DNA from: Seminavis robusta
Lineage: Eukaryota > Bacillariophyta > Bacillariophyceae > Naviculales > Naviculaceae
Reading direction: 5' to 3'
Assembly: GCA_903772945.1 (NCBI GenBank)
Contig: CAICTM010001629.1
Span: forward strand, 1-25,450
DNA length: 25,450 nucleotides
Below are positions 1-10,480 of the stretch, in pieces. The stretch's first letter is position 1, and each line of letters opens with the position of its first letter. Below the pieces are notes generated by a model that made no database searches, was not told where the DNA came from, and worked only from the letters and a program-made list of their open reading frames with translations. The position numbers and the translations under genes were made by a program.

Positions 1-433
1 CTAGTCGAATACGTAGACTTCTACAGGGCCTTCTAAGTAATGCGCGCCGGGTATAATTCAAACCTCTGCCCCCATCGGTACCATTACCCCTAAAGCAAAT
101 CGTCTCCAGGAGACGAAATTGAATCGAGAATCGAATCGAATCGAATGATTCGAATCATTCGAACAGACCGTGACTTGTGAAATTCATTCCCTTTGGTGAC
201 GTTGTCTTGTGCCTGAATCCAACGCTCCGATCACCCGACCGTGACCATGGCGAAGATTGCCGTTCCGCATGCACGGAGTTTTGTAGATCAAGGCAAAGCT
301 TGACTGATCCTCGCTTCTGGCTACTACTAGCTAGAGTTCCGTATCAGAAGTGCAGCATCTACTTTCCTGAAGACTGTGTTCCGAGTAGGCTGATAATTGC
401 GTTGATCTTACAGTATCCTTGTTCATCATCATC
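1..433. other. 5' flank of the 5-phosphatase gene, no gene recognised
   Basis: No convincing coding sequence was seen on either strand. The stretch holds an interrupted palindrome at 98-112 (7-bp arms CGTCTCC/GGAGACG around one base) and a run of GAATC/TCGAA words at 121-163 that ends in the palindrome listed separately. The promoter and 5' UTR of the following gene should lie here, but I could not place a core promoter element. Confidence 0.6.
141..162. repeat. 22-bp perfect palindrome in a TCGAA-rich tract
   Basis: The stretch is identical to its own reverse complement over 22 bp; its central 12 bases are TGATTCGAATCA. It sits at the end of a short tandem run of AATCG words, about 270 bp upstream of the 5-phosphatase start codon. 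It could be a dimeric transcription-factor site or just a by-product of the AATCG microsatellite running into its complement. Confidence 0.75.
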
Positions 434-3266
434 ATGGACGGCCACCAACAAGTTCCAACCTTTGCGGTGCTTCCACCACCCGCGCATCAACAGCAAGCAC
501 AGCAGCAACAGCACTATGCCATGCAGGCGGCTCCTCCTCCCACGCCTCAACCGCAACCCTTGCAGCACAAGTACAGCAGTACAGCCTGGAATCTGGCCAG
601 GAAGGCTCATTTGGACAATCGCATGTTGACGACCAAGACGACCGATGTGGAGACCGAAGATGGACGCATCTCCAATGTGGAAGCTGCCGAAAAGATCAAG
701 GATGCATGGATGTACAAACAGATTCGGGCGAGACGTGATGAATTCACGCACTACAGACAGGTGAGTCGAGTCAACGCTGCCTATCTATCTATCTACGAAC
801 ATGCTACTAGTAGAGTAGGAGGTGTTTCTATCTTCTTGTTCTTACTTCTATCTTGGCTATCATGTGCACGCTAGGCCATGCTGTTTATAGGTTCCTGGAA
901 TGTCAATGCCAAGGGCAAAGAGGAATCTCTAGACTCTTGGATCTGTGCTGATTGGGGGGTAAGTGTCTACTAGCTATCTAGCTACCTATTATGGTTGGCT
1001 AGCTACTAGCCGTTGCTGATTGCTTTCTCAGATGGATCCATCGTCTAATGATCATTTTTGCACAACACTGACTATATGAATCGAACCAGCCCAATGGAGA
1101 ATATGCTCCAGATCTCGTGGCTGTGGGTTTTCAAGAAATTGTCGATCTCAATGCCGTCAATGTCGCAGTCGATAACAAGACACAACAACGCTCCCAGTTT
1201 TGGGTCGAACGACTCATGGCAACACTTAATTCGCCCCACAATACACGCAACGATCCCAATCGACAATACTTTTTGTTGCAACAGAAAAGCATGGTCGGGC
1301 TTCTTGTCTGTGTCTTTTGCAAGGCACCTCATAAGGATCGTGTTCGCTACATCAATTCCACCGCTGTAGGAGTGGGTGTCATGGGCATGTTGGGGAACAA
1401 GGGTGGCGTCGCTGTTCGTGTTCAATTCTACGATTCTACACTCTGTTTTCTTTGTACCCACTTGGCAGCTCATCGTGAAAATGTCACGGGACGCAATCAA
1501 GATTTTGCCAACGTTTTCAACAAGTCCCTCTTTGAAATTGGGGAAGAAGCCACTCGAGAAGCCATCTACTCGGGGAGCATGTCCCATTGGGAAATTGGTG
1601 CCACATCCGTCAATGTCATTGATCACGACCTCATTTTCTGGTTGGGCGATTTGAATTATCGTATTGACGAATCCATGCCCACCGATAAGGTGCTCGAGTA
1701 TGCCGAAACGGGCAAATTCGCTGAAATGCGCAAATTGGATCAACTCAACGTCGAACGTGCCCATGGACGAGCATTTGAGGGATTCGAAGAAGGTGTCATT
1801 CAATTCCCACCCACGTACAAGTACCAACCTGGTACGGACGGATACGACAAACGACCCGAAAAGAAATTGAGGGCACCGGCATGGTGTGATCGCATCTTGT
1901 GGATGGCACTGGAGCCGGCACATGTACAGCAACTCACCTACAATCGCTCCGAACAACCCAACGTGTCGGACCACAAGGCGGTGTATTCCACCATGAAGAT
2001 TACCATCAAGGATGTCGTGAGGCCCAAACGAGCGGCCATTCACAACGAACTCATGAAGTTGCTGGATCGATTCGAGAATCAGACACTGCCCATGGTCGGG
2101 TTGGATCGTGTCAATCTGGATTTTGGAGAAATTCATTACGATCGGTCCAAGAGCATGCCCATTCAAATCACCAATACTGGCAATGTCGTGGCCAAGTACC
2201 GCTTTGTGCCCAAGTTGGATGAGGTAAGTTAGTTGCAAAAAGACACCGAGCTTGATTTTTCGCGCGATACTCACTCACCACTTTTTGCTTTTGTTTGATT
2301 TGACCGCAAATAATCGCAACGACACCAGAACACGCTGTGCAAACCCTGGATCAAGGTCGAACCACCCTACGGACTCATCATCCCCGGAGATCAACCTGCG
2401 ACTATCAACGTGACAATCACAGTGGATCGACACACGGCACAACTTCTCAATCAAGGACGAGAAGTCCTCGATGACATTTTGATTCTTCGTTTGGAAAACG
2501 GACGGGATTACTACATTACCATCAAGGCTGCATATGCTCGTTCTTGCTTTGGAATGTCCGTCGATGAGCTTGTCATGTATTCCGATCCCATTCGAAATGT
2601 ACCGCTCGATCCCATCAAACGGGCCGAAAAGTACGACCCCAATCCGTCCAATGCTCTCTGTGTCCCCAAGGAACTTTGGAGACTGATTGATGCGATCTTT
2701 GAAAAGGGATTGCAAGAACCAGATCTGTTTGTCGATCCAGGGGATCCAGAAGACGTTAAAAAGATTCGAGAATGCTTGGTAGGTTCAGTTTTTGTTGACC
2801 GACTATTGGCCAATCCGTGCATGATTTTTCTGGTTAATGCTGACTTTTACTTGATTGTCTAACTCGTTTCCACTTGCAGGACACGGGAGCTCCATTCGGA
2901 CAGTACAAAACGCTTTCCTATGCCGAAGCTCTTCTCGAGTTCTTCTCCAGTCTCTCTATTCCCATCGTGCCACCAACGCTGTTCCCAACGTTGGAGATTG
3001 ATTCCCAGAACATTCAATCTTCGGCACGACGATTCTTGGAAGAGCTTCCACCGGTTCATTACAATGTTCTTCTCTATGTCATTTCATTCTTTCGTGAGGC
3101 CCTCGTTTATCGGGAAAGGAATCGTCTGACGGCAGCCAAGTTGGCCCGCATCTGCAGCAACCACATGGCGCCACCGAGTTCCGGCATGGACGACTCGACA
3201 GCGGCGCAAAGGCGATCTGGAATGCAGCTGATTATGGTGCATTTGCTGGAAACCAATTCGATCTAG
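434..3266 (+). CDS. OCRL/INPP5B-type inositol polyphosphate 5-phosphatase with ASH and RhoGAP-like domains
   Basis: Five exons join in frame: 434-760, 875-958, 1090-2223, 2329-2778 and 2880-3266, giving about 793 residues, close to human OCRL (about 900). The ATG at 434 is the first in the open frame. Residues 1-60 are Gln/Pro-rich and low complexity. The phosphatase domain runs from about residue 112 to 440 and shows the family motifs in order: FIGSWNVNAKGK, GFQEIVDLN, THLAAH, FWLGDLNYR (near 322), PAWCDRIL (near 400) and SDHKAVYS (near 430). An ASH domain follows (LDFGEIHYDRS, ITNTGNVVAKYRF) and then a C-terminal RhoGAP fold from about 630. The family removes the 5-phosphate from PI(4,5)P2 and related lipids on Golgi, endosomal and ciliary membranes. 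The GAP part shows no arginine finger, as in OCRL, so it is probably a binding module. Splice sites were chosen by motif continuity; exon 3 starts at CCCAATGGA because an earlier AG would introduce a stop. Confidence 0.93.
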
Positions 3267-3769
3267 AGAGTCGAGTCGAGTCATGGTTCTAAACAGATCC
3301 GAACGTCAATGTCCAACGACACATTTCTTTCTTTTCAGTTTGCTACGGTCTCAATGACAGTGCCCCCATTTGCATTCCAATACTATCGAATCGATTTGCG
3401 TAAAGTGATAGTTGACTTGTTGATTGTGTTTTCAGGCCCTTCATTGCTTGCTTTAGTTAGTTTCTTTGAGAGCACTTGTACCTGCTGCCAGCAGATGAAT
3501 GTGAGATGGAGAGGTGTGGGGCTTGGAGTTGGTCCTTGTGCTGTCCCTGGAGTTGACCCAGCATTAGTAGATCCTGGTGTTGGCCTAACATACTAACAAT
3601 GAACCATGAGTGCATCCCGGAGATGGCCCAGGGGAGGTCCTGGGGTTGGGCTTAGGCTTGGTGCTGCGTCCAGGAGGATCAGTGACAAGCTGGCATCCTG
3701 AAACTGGATGGAACTTTGGAAAGGAGGTGTATTATGGTAACCCGCCAGCAATCACACTGAGCTTCCCCT
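3267..3769. other. Intergenic: 3' flank with degenerate GTTGG/CCTGG repeat
   Basis: Just after the stop codon is a short GAGTC tandem (about 3268-3282). Around 3515-3590 and again at 3628-3660 the DNA is a degenerate 12-nt-type repeat of GTTGG and CCTGG words; in one frame it reads as Gly-Val-Pro-rich peptide (GVGLGVGPCAVPGVDP). It lies at the end of an unremarkable 95-codon open frame with no recognisable domain, so I read it as an eroded minisatellite rather than a gene. Confidence 0.5.
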
Positions 3770-4073
3770 GGAAGGCAGCCGAATAGGCCATCGCTAAAAA
3801 TACGCACTCCCGCAAGTCGCGCTAAGTCGTTCGCGATTCGCGCTAAGTCGCGCTGTACGAATCCAAAAGTCGTTCTTGATTCGCGCTAAGTCGCGCTGCG
3901 CGAATAGCAAATACTAGCATTTACAGTAAGAAAGCCAATGTAAGTCGCGCTAAGTCGCGGTAAAGTCGCACCATTTGTGCCATTCGCGCTGCGCGAATCG
4001 CGGGAAACTCGCGCTAAGTCGCGCAGCGCGAATAGGAACGACTTTCAGCGATCTCTTAAATCGGCTGCCTTCC
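3770..4073. mobile_element. Non-autonomous TIR element (MITE-like) built from GCGCTAAGTCG repeats
   Basis: The ends are inverted repeats: GGAAGGCAGCCGA at 3770-3782 and its exact complement at 4061-4073. Inside them, after a 7-8 bp spacer, comes a second matching block (ATCGCT followed by an A-rich stretch). A 3-bp direct repeat CTG (3768-3770 and 4073-4075) could be a target duplication overlapping the outermost base, but it is too short to be sure. The interior holds five same-strand copies of GCGCTAAGTCG (3819, 3840, 3883, 3947, 4011) and hairpin-forming ATTCGCGCTGCGCGAAT at 3982-3998, with a partial copy at 3891-3903. There is no transposase or other coding capacity in its 304 bp. The superfamily is not assignable from what is visible. 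Confidence 0.7.
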
Positions 4074-4141
4074 TGACTGTCCCGTGGCAAGGGAACTGAA
4101 ATGCGGGGTTACAGGAATTGACTCATGAACAGGAGTCACCT

Positions 4142-4182
4142 GGTACAGTACAGCTGTACCTGGTACTGTACCGGTACTGTAC
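4142..4182. repeat. Overlapping GGTACAGTAC inverted repeats
   Basis: GGTACAGTAC at 4142-4151 is matched by GTACTGTACC at 4163-4172 with an 11-nt loop, and a further GGTACTGTAC follows at 4173-4182. It is one of several GGTAC/ACCGGT-rich clusters confined to intergenic DNA in this window. It lies about 0.55 kb upstream of the ABC transporter. Confidence 0.75.
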
Positions 4183-4736
4183 TGCATGTAGCTTGGTGCA
4201 ACAAGAACTGATCTGCCCCAAGACCATCCACCGCCCACAGAGAAAGTGTGGAAGTCAGGAGAGCTGTAAAACAAAAGTCTAACAACTGACGTCGAAGCAC
4301 GACGTACGCACTTGCGTTTGGGTGTGTTGAGATCAATCGCTCCAGCTGCAGAGCCAAACAATGCTTCCCAGGAAGCTTCTCACGACTTAAATACTTAACT
4401 CGTGACTTTCCATAGGAAGTTCTCCAGATCTTAGAACTCTAAGTGCGGGTTTCTGCAGTCGTACTGAAGCTCCAGTGTGATCCGTCATTTTTGTCGACCA
4501 GTACTCTTTTGTACTGTTCACTACGTAAAGATACGTACGAGCTCTGCAGACCGAACCTCCACGAGCACTCTTTTGTGTGACAGCAAACGCACAGGCCAAA
4601 AGTGACTCACTGATCTTTCCTTCGTCCTTCGTCCTTCTTCGCCGAGCACCTTTCATTCATTTCTTCCAAAACTTTTACTCGCGATAGATTGGTGTCACTT
4701 GCTTATTACTACTTTGAGTGGCTTGACTACTTGACG
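4183..4736. other. 5' flank of the ABC transporter gene
   Basis: No conserved coding sequence was seen. A TGACGTCG word lies near 4287, resembling the CRE-like half-sites (TGACGT) described in CO2/cAMP-responsive diatom promoters; one such word is weak evidence. A CGTCCTT tandem occurs near 4622-4638, and the last 100 bp are pyrimidine-rich, as is common in a 5' UTR. The open frame continues 16 codons upstream of the chosen ATG without another ATG. Confidence 0.4.
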
Positions 4737-6468
4737 ATGACGACGACTACTACTACGGTTGCCTCTACTACTGAGGACGACAAGAAGAAGAAGAAGAAGA
4801 CTCCGAAACCGAGCGCTAGCGCCAGTGAGACGTTGAGTTTTGTGTTTGCGTGTGGCCCAAATGTGACGGTGTTGTTTCTATTGGGTGTACTGGGCGGCAT
4901 GTGCAATGGACTGGTGTATCCTGCGCTGGCGTATTTGTTCAGTTCTTCGTTTGTGAACATTTCTGCCGCAACCGAGGACAACGCATTGGCAGGAATTCGT
5001 GACATTGCCTACAAGTTTCTGGTAGTGGGAGTCGTTGCCTTGGTGGCCGCTGCCTGTCAGACATTCTTTTTGGAGTGTGCGGCGCATCATGCGACTCAGT
5101 CTCTGCGATTGCAATGGTTTTCGTCTCTCCTACGACAAGACTCTGCCTTTTTTGATCTCCACGATGTCAGTGGCATTGCGTCCTCGTTGGGTCCTGCGGC
5201 GATCAAGTACCAACGTGGCATTGGACGGAAACTCGGTGATGGCATTCAATTCTTTACCACTGGAGTGGGCGGCTTTGCGTATGGATTCTACTCGAGTTGG
5301 AAAGTCGCGTTGCTCGTACTCGCATTCTTGCCCGTCGTCTCCATGATGGCACTCTCGGTCGTCACGCTCAATCAAACGCGCAGTGCTCGAGCCGCCAAGT
5401 ACTATGGAAGAGCCGCTTCGGTCGCCTACACGACCGTCTCGGAAATTCGAACTGTATTGGCACTCAATGCTGTGCCAGAAATGATTCGTCAATACACGTT
5501 GGCCACACAGGATGCCTTTGATCAGGCCGTACAGGTTGTATTCAAGGAAGGACTGGCCAATGGAGGAATGCTCGGAAGTTTCATGGTCTTATACGGAATT
5601 CTCGTACTCTTTGGATCCTATCTGCTCTACTCGGACATTGCCGACACGGGATGTGATCCGTCAGGAGGTGTCCTTGGCAATCAAACTTGTTCCAATGCTG
5701 GATCCGACGTTTTTGGAGCCATGTTGGGCATTATGTTTGCCGCTCAGGGAATTTCACAGGTTGGAAATTGTACCGAAGCCTTTACCGAGGCTCGAACGGC
5801 GGCTTATTCGGCACTCCTCGCTATCAATCGCAAACCCGGCACTCCTTCCGAAACCGTCTACAAAACAGACGAAGAAATAGAAGCCGAAACCACCAAATCC
5901 ACTCGATCCATCACCAATCATTCCTCCGAGAATTTCAAAAATACAAAAGACTTTGATCCACGCATCAAGGCTGTGCTTCCAAAGTACGAAATTGATTCTT
6001 TTGGAGAAGGGGGAGCCAAGCCCACCAATGTCCAAGGACGACTCGAGTTCAAGGATATTCGCTTTCACTATCCGTAAGATTATCCTTTCAACAACACCCA
6101 ACAACAGAATGACTGCTACATTTTTTGACTCACACAACTATTTATGTATTCTTGCTTTGTTCTACAGGACTCGCCCTCATCAACCCATTCTCAATGGCTT
6201 GTCCGTATCGGTGCCGGCGGGAAAAACCATTGCCCTCGTTGGACCCAGGTGAGTCGAGTTACTTCAAAAGCAAATCACGAAAGATTGACTTAAATCAGTT
6301 AGTATTTTGGAGTGGAAGACAACCAATGACTAACCTTTTTGATTTTTCGTGACTTTTTTCGTTCTGTAGTGGCGGAGGCAAGTCGGTACGTCAAAATGAA
6401 TGAAGCAGCAACAACCCCAAAAATGATGGATATTATGTTTCTAAACAAATGCCACTTTCTTCACTTGC

Positions 6469-6506
<38 letters not shown>

Positions 6507-9500
6507 TGCCGATCGCATCACAGACCATTGTCTCCATGTTGGAACGATTCTACGATCCCACTTCGGGCAGTGTCGAAATCGATGGAACCAACATTAAAGA
6601 CATCAATGTGCATCATTTGAGATCTCTTATTGGATATGTGGGACAGGAACCAACACTATTCAATGATACTGTCGGCAAGAATATTGCCTATGGAAATCCA
6701 TCTGCCACGCAAGAACAAATTGAAGCGGCAGCAAGAATGGCCAATGCACACGATTTCATTTCCAGTTTTCCGCAAGGATATGACACACACGTGGGAGACA
6801 AGGGATCGCAGCTCTCGGGAGGACAGAAACAGCGCATTGCCATTGCTCGTGTCTTGGTGGGCAATCCTTCCATTCTGGTAAGCAAGGCAACAGTCACTGA
6901 CACGCACTGCGCTGGTTGGTTTCAAAAAATAAAAATCATCCGGATTCGATTCACATTACTCATGCTTGTCCATCTTCTGTTCATCTATGGAAATAGCTAC
7001 TCGATGAGGCAACTTCTGCGTTGGATTCAGAGAGTGAACTGGTCGTCCAGGATGCACTTGACAATGTTCTCTCGCATCGAAATTTGACAACCGTCGTCAT
7101 TGCCCATCGTTTGTCCACAATCCGCAATGCCGATATTATTGCTGTCATTGTCAAGGGACGCATCGTCGAAACTGGAACACACGAAGAACTCATGTTGGCT
7201 GAAACGGGATACTACCGAAACTTGGTGGAAAAACAAGAAGGACCCGATCGAGGATCATCCTTGGCATCGTCACGAAATAGTTCGTCCAATAGCTTGGCAG
7301 AGATGGATGCTGATGACCAGAACACCAATGGCAACAACATGAATGGAGAATCAATCAATAAGCCCATGGGTGCCCCCGTGCTCGAGTTCAAGGGGGTGCA
7401 GTTTGCGTACCCAACTCGACCCAATAAGAAAATCTTTGCGGGTTTCGATTTGGCTATTCATCGAGGTGAAACTGTGGCGCTGGTGGGCCCAAGGTACGTA
7501 ACCACAAACAAACAAACGAAACACGCACGCTGCACATGCGTGCTAGTCAAGGCAATTGCGTGGTCTGACCGATGATACAACTTGAACATTTCGATTCGAT
7601 TTGATACGACAATAGTGGCGGCGGAAAGTCGACAACGGTGCAAATGATTGAAAGATTCTACGATCCTTCGGAAGGCTCTGTTGAGTATCTTGGAACGGAT
7701 CTCAAGTTGTTGAACATAACCTGGTACAGAGATCAGATTGGTTTCGTGGGACAGGAACCAACACTATTCAACGAGACAATTGCAAAGAATATTGCTTATG
7801 GGAGCCCATCTGTATCTCAGAAAGAGATTGAAGAGGCAGCCCGCCAAGCCAATGCACACAATTTCATCAAGAGTTTCCCAGAGGGATACGACACGTCAGG
7901 TAGGATTGCTTGTCCTTGAGTTTCTTCGGAACAGATCTGTCTGCATTCGCGGTTGTCTCAATTTTCTCCTTTCTTTCAACTTCGACTCGTAGTCGGCGAA
8001 CGGGGCGGACAGCTCTCCGGCGGTACGTTGGCTGTCGGGCTGAACTTTTTGTATTTCTTGTTTGACTGTGTTACTTATATCGTCTGATCTCTTTGACACA
8101 GGGCAAAAACAGAGAGTACGGTGTAGTGGTTACTTTTCATTCATTCGTTACCAAGGTGATCGGCTTGTCTGACAACTCGTGCTCGTTTATTTAGGTTGCA
8201 ATTGCCCGTGCCCTGGTCAAGAAACCCAAGGTACGCTTGCAGTGATAGAATCGACGTCGTATGGAACCGAAAAACAGAAGTACCCACGTTGCTTTCTTCT
8301 TTGTGGTTTTCAGGTACTGATTCTTGACGAGGCCACGAGTGGTAGGTAGTGATGTGTCCTTCGGCCTACCTCCAGTCGACGTTCCAATCTCACTCAGCGT
8401 GTTATTCAACTGTGCAGCTCTGGATAGCGAGTCAGAGACCATCGTACAGGCGGCATTGGATAAGCTCATGCAGTCTCGCGAGCACACCACGTTGGTAATT
8501 GCACACAGGCAAGTGCAGTTGAAAAACGGTTGCAAATGGAGTCTGTTTAGTGCCATCTTTTCGTTCTAACCTACTTGGTGCGTCTGCAGGCTATCTACAA
8601 TTGCAAATGCCGACAAGATTGCATTCATTGCAGAAGGCAAGGTCCTTGAGTACGGTACTCCAGCCGAACTTCTGCAGAAAAAGCATGGGCGGTACAAGAG
8701 GCTCGTGGAATCGCAAAAGCGCGGTGCAACTCTTGAAGCTCTCTTGGCCAAGCAAAAGAAGGACGATACAATAGAAGAAGAAGAGGAGGAGGAAGTAACC
8801 AAGACCGAAGACGAAGCGGAAGAAATCAAGTCTTTCGATTCTAAGAGAGCCCGAGAACTCGCATCTCCCGATGCAGCCTATATGGCGCTTGGTGGGTTAT
8901 TGTGTGTTTCTGGTATCAAAGCGGTCGCTGTTTAGCATGACTGACCTGCTTTCATTGATGTTCTCCAGGATCCGTTGGTGCCGTCATGGCTGGGGGTGTT
9001 TTCCCGGTAGGTCTACTTGTAAACGCTCAAAGGTGGCTCGCTTTGGCTCCAATTTGCCTCACCAAACATTCGATTCGACGCCGCAACCATTGCAGATTTG
9101 GGGTATCCTCTTCGCGCGTGAGTCATATATTGGTTTGGTTTCAGCACTAGCTAGTGCTCCCCCCATTTCTCGCACATGCTAACCTTTGCGAAACTTTCCA
9201 TTTGGTCACAGAGACTATTGATTTACTTTTCAGAAGAGTTGAGGCATGCCCCGACCCGTTTAGCGGCAACGTCACCGCGGGTTACTTGACCTGCGAGGAC
9301 TACTGGACTGGTAAGTACAAATTGTGGTCGTCGAAGCCAGCTCAAAAACAGAACGACTTCTTACCGAACAATTGTTGATTCGGCATCCGTAGATTTCGCA
9401 GATGACATGCAACAGAGGTCGTTCGAGGTGGGAGCAATGTGGGGAGCACTTTTGCTAAACTGCTTAATTGGGTTCACGCTTATGTTCGTTGGATTCGGGC

Positions 9501-10480
9501 GTGCAAGCGAAAGACTCAGTAAGCGAGTCCGAAACGATGCCTTTACCGCGCTGTGTCGCCAAGAGATTGCATTCTTTGACAAGAGAAGCGTGGGCAAGAT
9601 CACTTCCGAACTTCAAGATGATGCAGCCCGTATCCATGCTTTCTCAGGGGTGCCAATCAGGTCAGCTCTGCTTGCCCTTGCCTCTGTCGTTACTGGTCTT
9701 GTCCTCTCGTTTGTGGTACGTTGACGCGGCGGTGGTGCGATCTATGTGGCCGTTCCAAGTTGCTGACACAATCCGTTCTCGCAGTACATGTGGCCTTTTG
9801 CTCTTTTGGCTCTGTTCTGTATCCCTCTGATGGCGTTTGGGTCATCGATGGAAATGAAAAAAGTGCTTGGAGAAGATGAAGGAACAGGAGACGGGGATGA
9901 CCAAGAGAACAGCCCTGGAGGCATCGTGGTCGAAACTTTGTTGAATATGAGAACTGTCGCGGCGTTGACTCTCGAGAAACCCCGTTTTGAGAAGTACAAG
10001 ATTGCCCTGGAAAACTCCAACCCCAACTACGTCTGGACGAGCTTCCAAAGTGGCTTTGTTAGTGGGTTGTCCATGTTCATCCAACAGTGGATCAATGCGC
10101 TGCAGTTTTGGTGGGGTGGTTGGCTCTTAGTGAATTACCCATCAAGCTACATATTGGAAGACTTCTTGATCTCCAACTTTGCGCTCCTCTTCGGCATGTT
10201 TGGCTTGGGCTCGGCATTTCAGGATCTTGCAGACAGAAAGGAAGTCGAAAAGAGCGCTGCAAGAATTTTTCACCTCATGGACAGAGAGAGCGCCATCGAT
10301 CCACTTTCGGAAGCCGGAACGAAGCTGGACAGTCGCAAGAGCATTTCAAAGAGCGTGTCCAACGGTACATACAAGAGCCCCAATGTGTATGACCCGGAAC
10401 CTTTCAAGAAGGACCTGGTCAACTGCTGGACTGACGAGAAAGGGGACATCGTTGAAACCAGCGACGAAGTTTACGTGTAG
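4737..10480 (+). CDS. ABCB/MDR-type ABC transporter with permuted order TMD1-NBD1-NBD2-TMD2
   Basis: Seventeen exons keep one frame for 1415 residues: 4737-6073, 6168-6248, 6370-6385, 6524-6877, 6997-7493, 7616-7899, 7993-8022, 8102-8115, 8195-8230, 8314-8341, 8418-8508, 8590-8891, 8969-9006, 9097-9118, 9212-9310, 9393-9715, 9785-10480. After a Thr- and Lys-rich N-terminus, TMD1 fills about residues 35-400. NBD1 (about 430-660) has [27 protein letters not shown] and IAHRLS. A Ser/Asn-rich linker leads straight into NBD2 (about 720-960), with the same motifs and nearly the same sequence. An acidic linker (seven Glu in a row) and [17 protein letters not shown] then lead into TMD2 (about 1018-1310). 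The last residues ([14 protein letters not shown]) resemble the first strand of an NBD and then stop. Members export lipophilic compounds or lipids across the plasma membrane; the substrate is unknown. The first ATG in frame was used. Intron 11 (8509-8589) has a GC donor. An in-frame alternative acceptor at 9401 would shorten exon 16 by 9 nt. Confidence 0.9.
6470..6500 (+). repeat. (TTGC)n microsatellite in ABC transporter intron 3
   Basis: About seven tandem TTGC units, ending in TTAC variants, lie in the intron between the 16-nt Walker A exon and the next exon, ending about 24 nt before the acceptor. The repeat happens to be open in two frames, which makes spurious Leu/Ala/Cys-rich peptides upstream of the real exon. 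Confidence 0.85.

Noticed and set aside
177..751. Open frames on both strands overlapping the first exon of the 5-phosphatase
   Set aside because: They overlap the Gln/Pro-rich exon and its flank in other frames and show no domain-like sequence.
1072..2274. 400-codon minus-strand open frame
   Set aside because: It is the antisense shadow of the long phosphatase exon, which carries the full set of catalytic motifs on the plus strand.
3309..3596. 95-codon frame ending in Gly-Val-Pro repeats
   Set aside because: The repeat is degenerate and the rest has no recognisable domain; it reads as an eroded minisatellite.
3790..4040. CRISPR-like array of GCGCTAAGTCG repeats
   Set aside because: Repeat length is only 11 bp, spacing is irregular, the genome is eukaryotic, and the repeats sit inside terminal inverted repeats.
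8895..9180. Plus-strand frame of 103 codons crossing ABC introns 12-14
   Set aside because: It reads through introns; the spliced frame preserves the TMD2 sequence ([29 protein letters not shown]).
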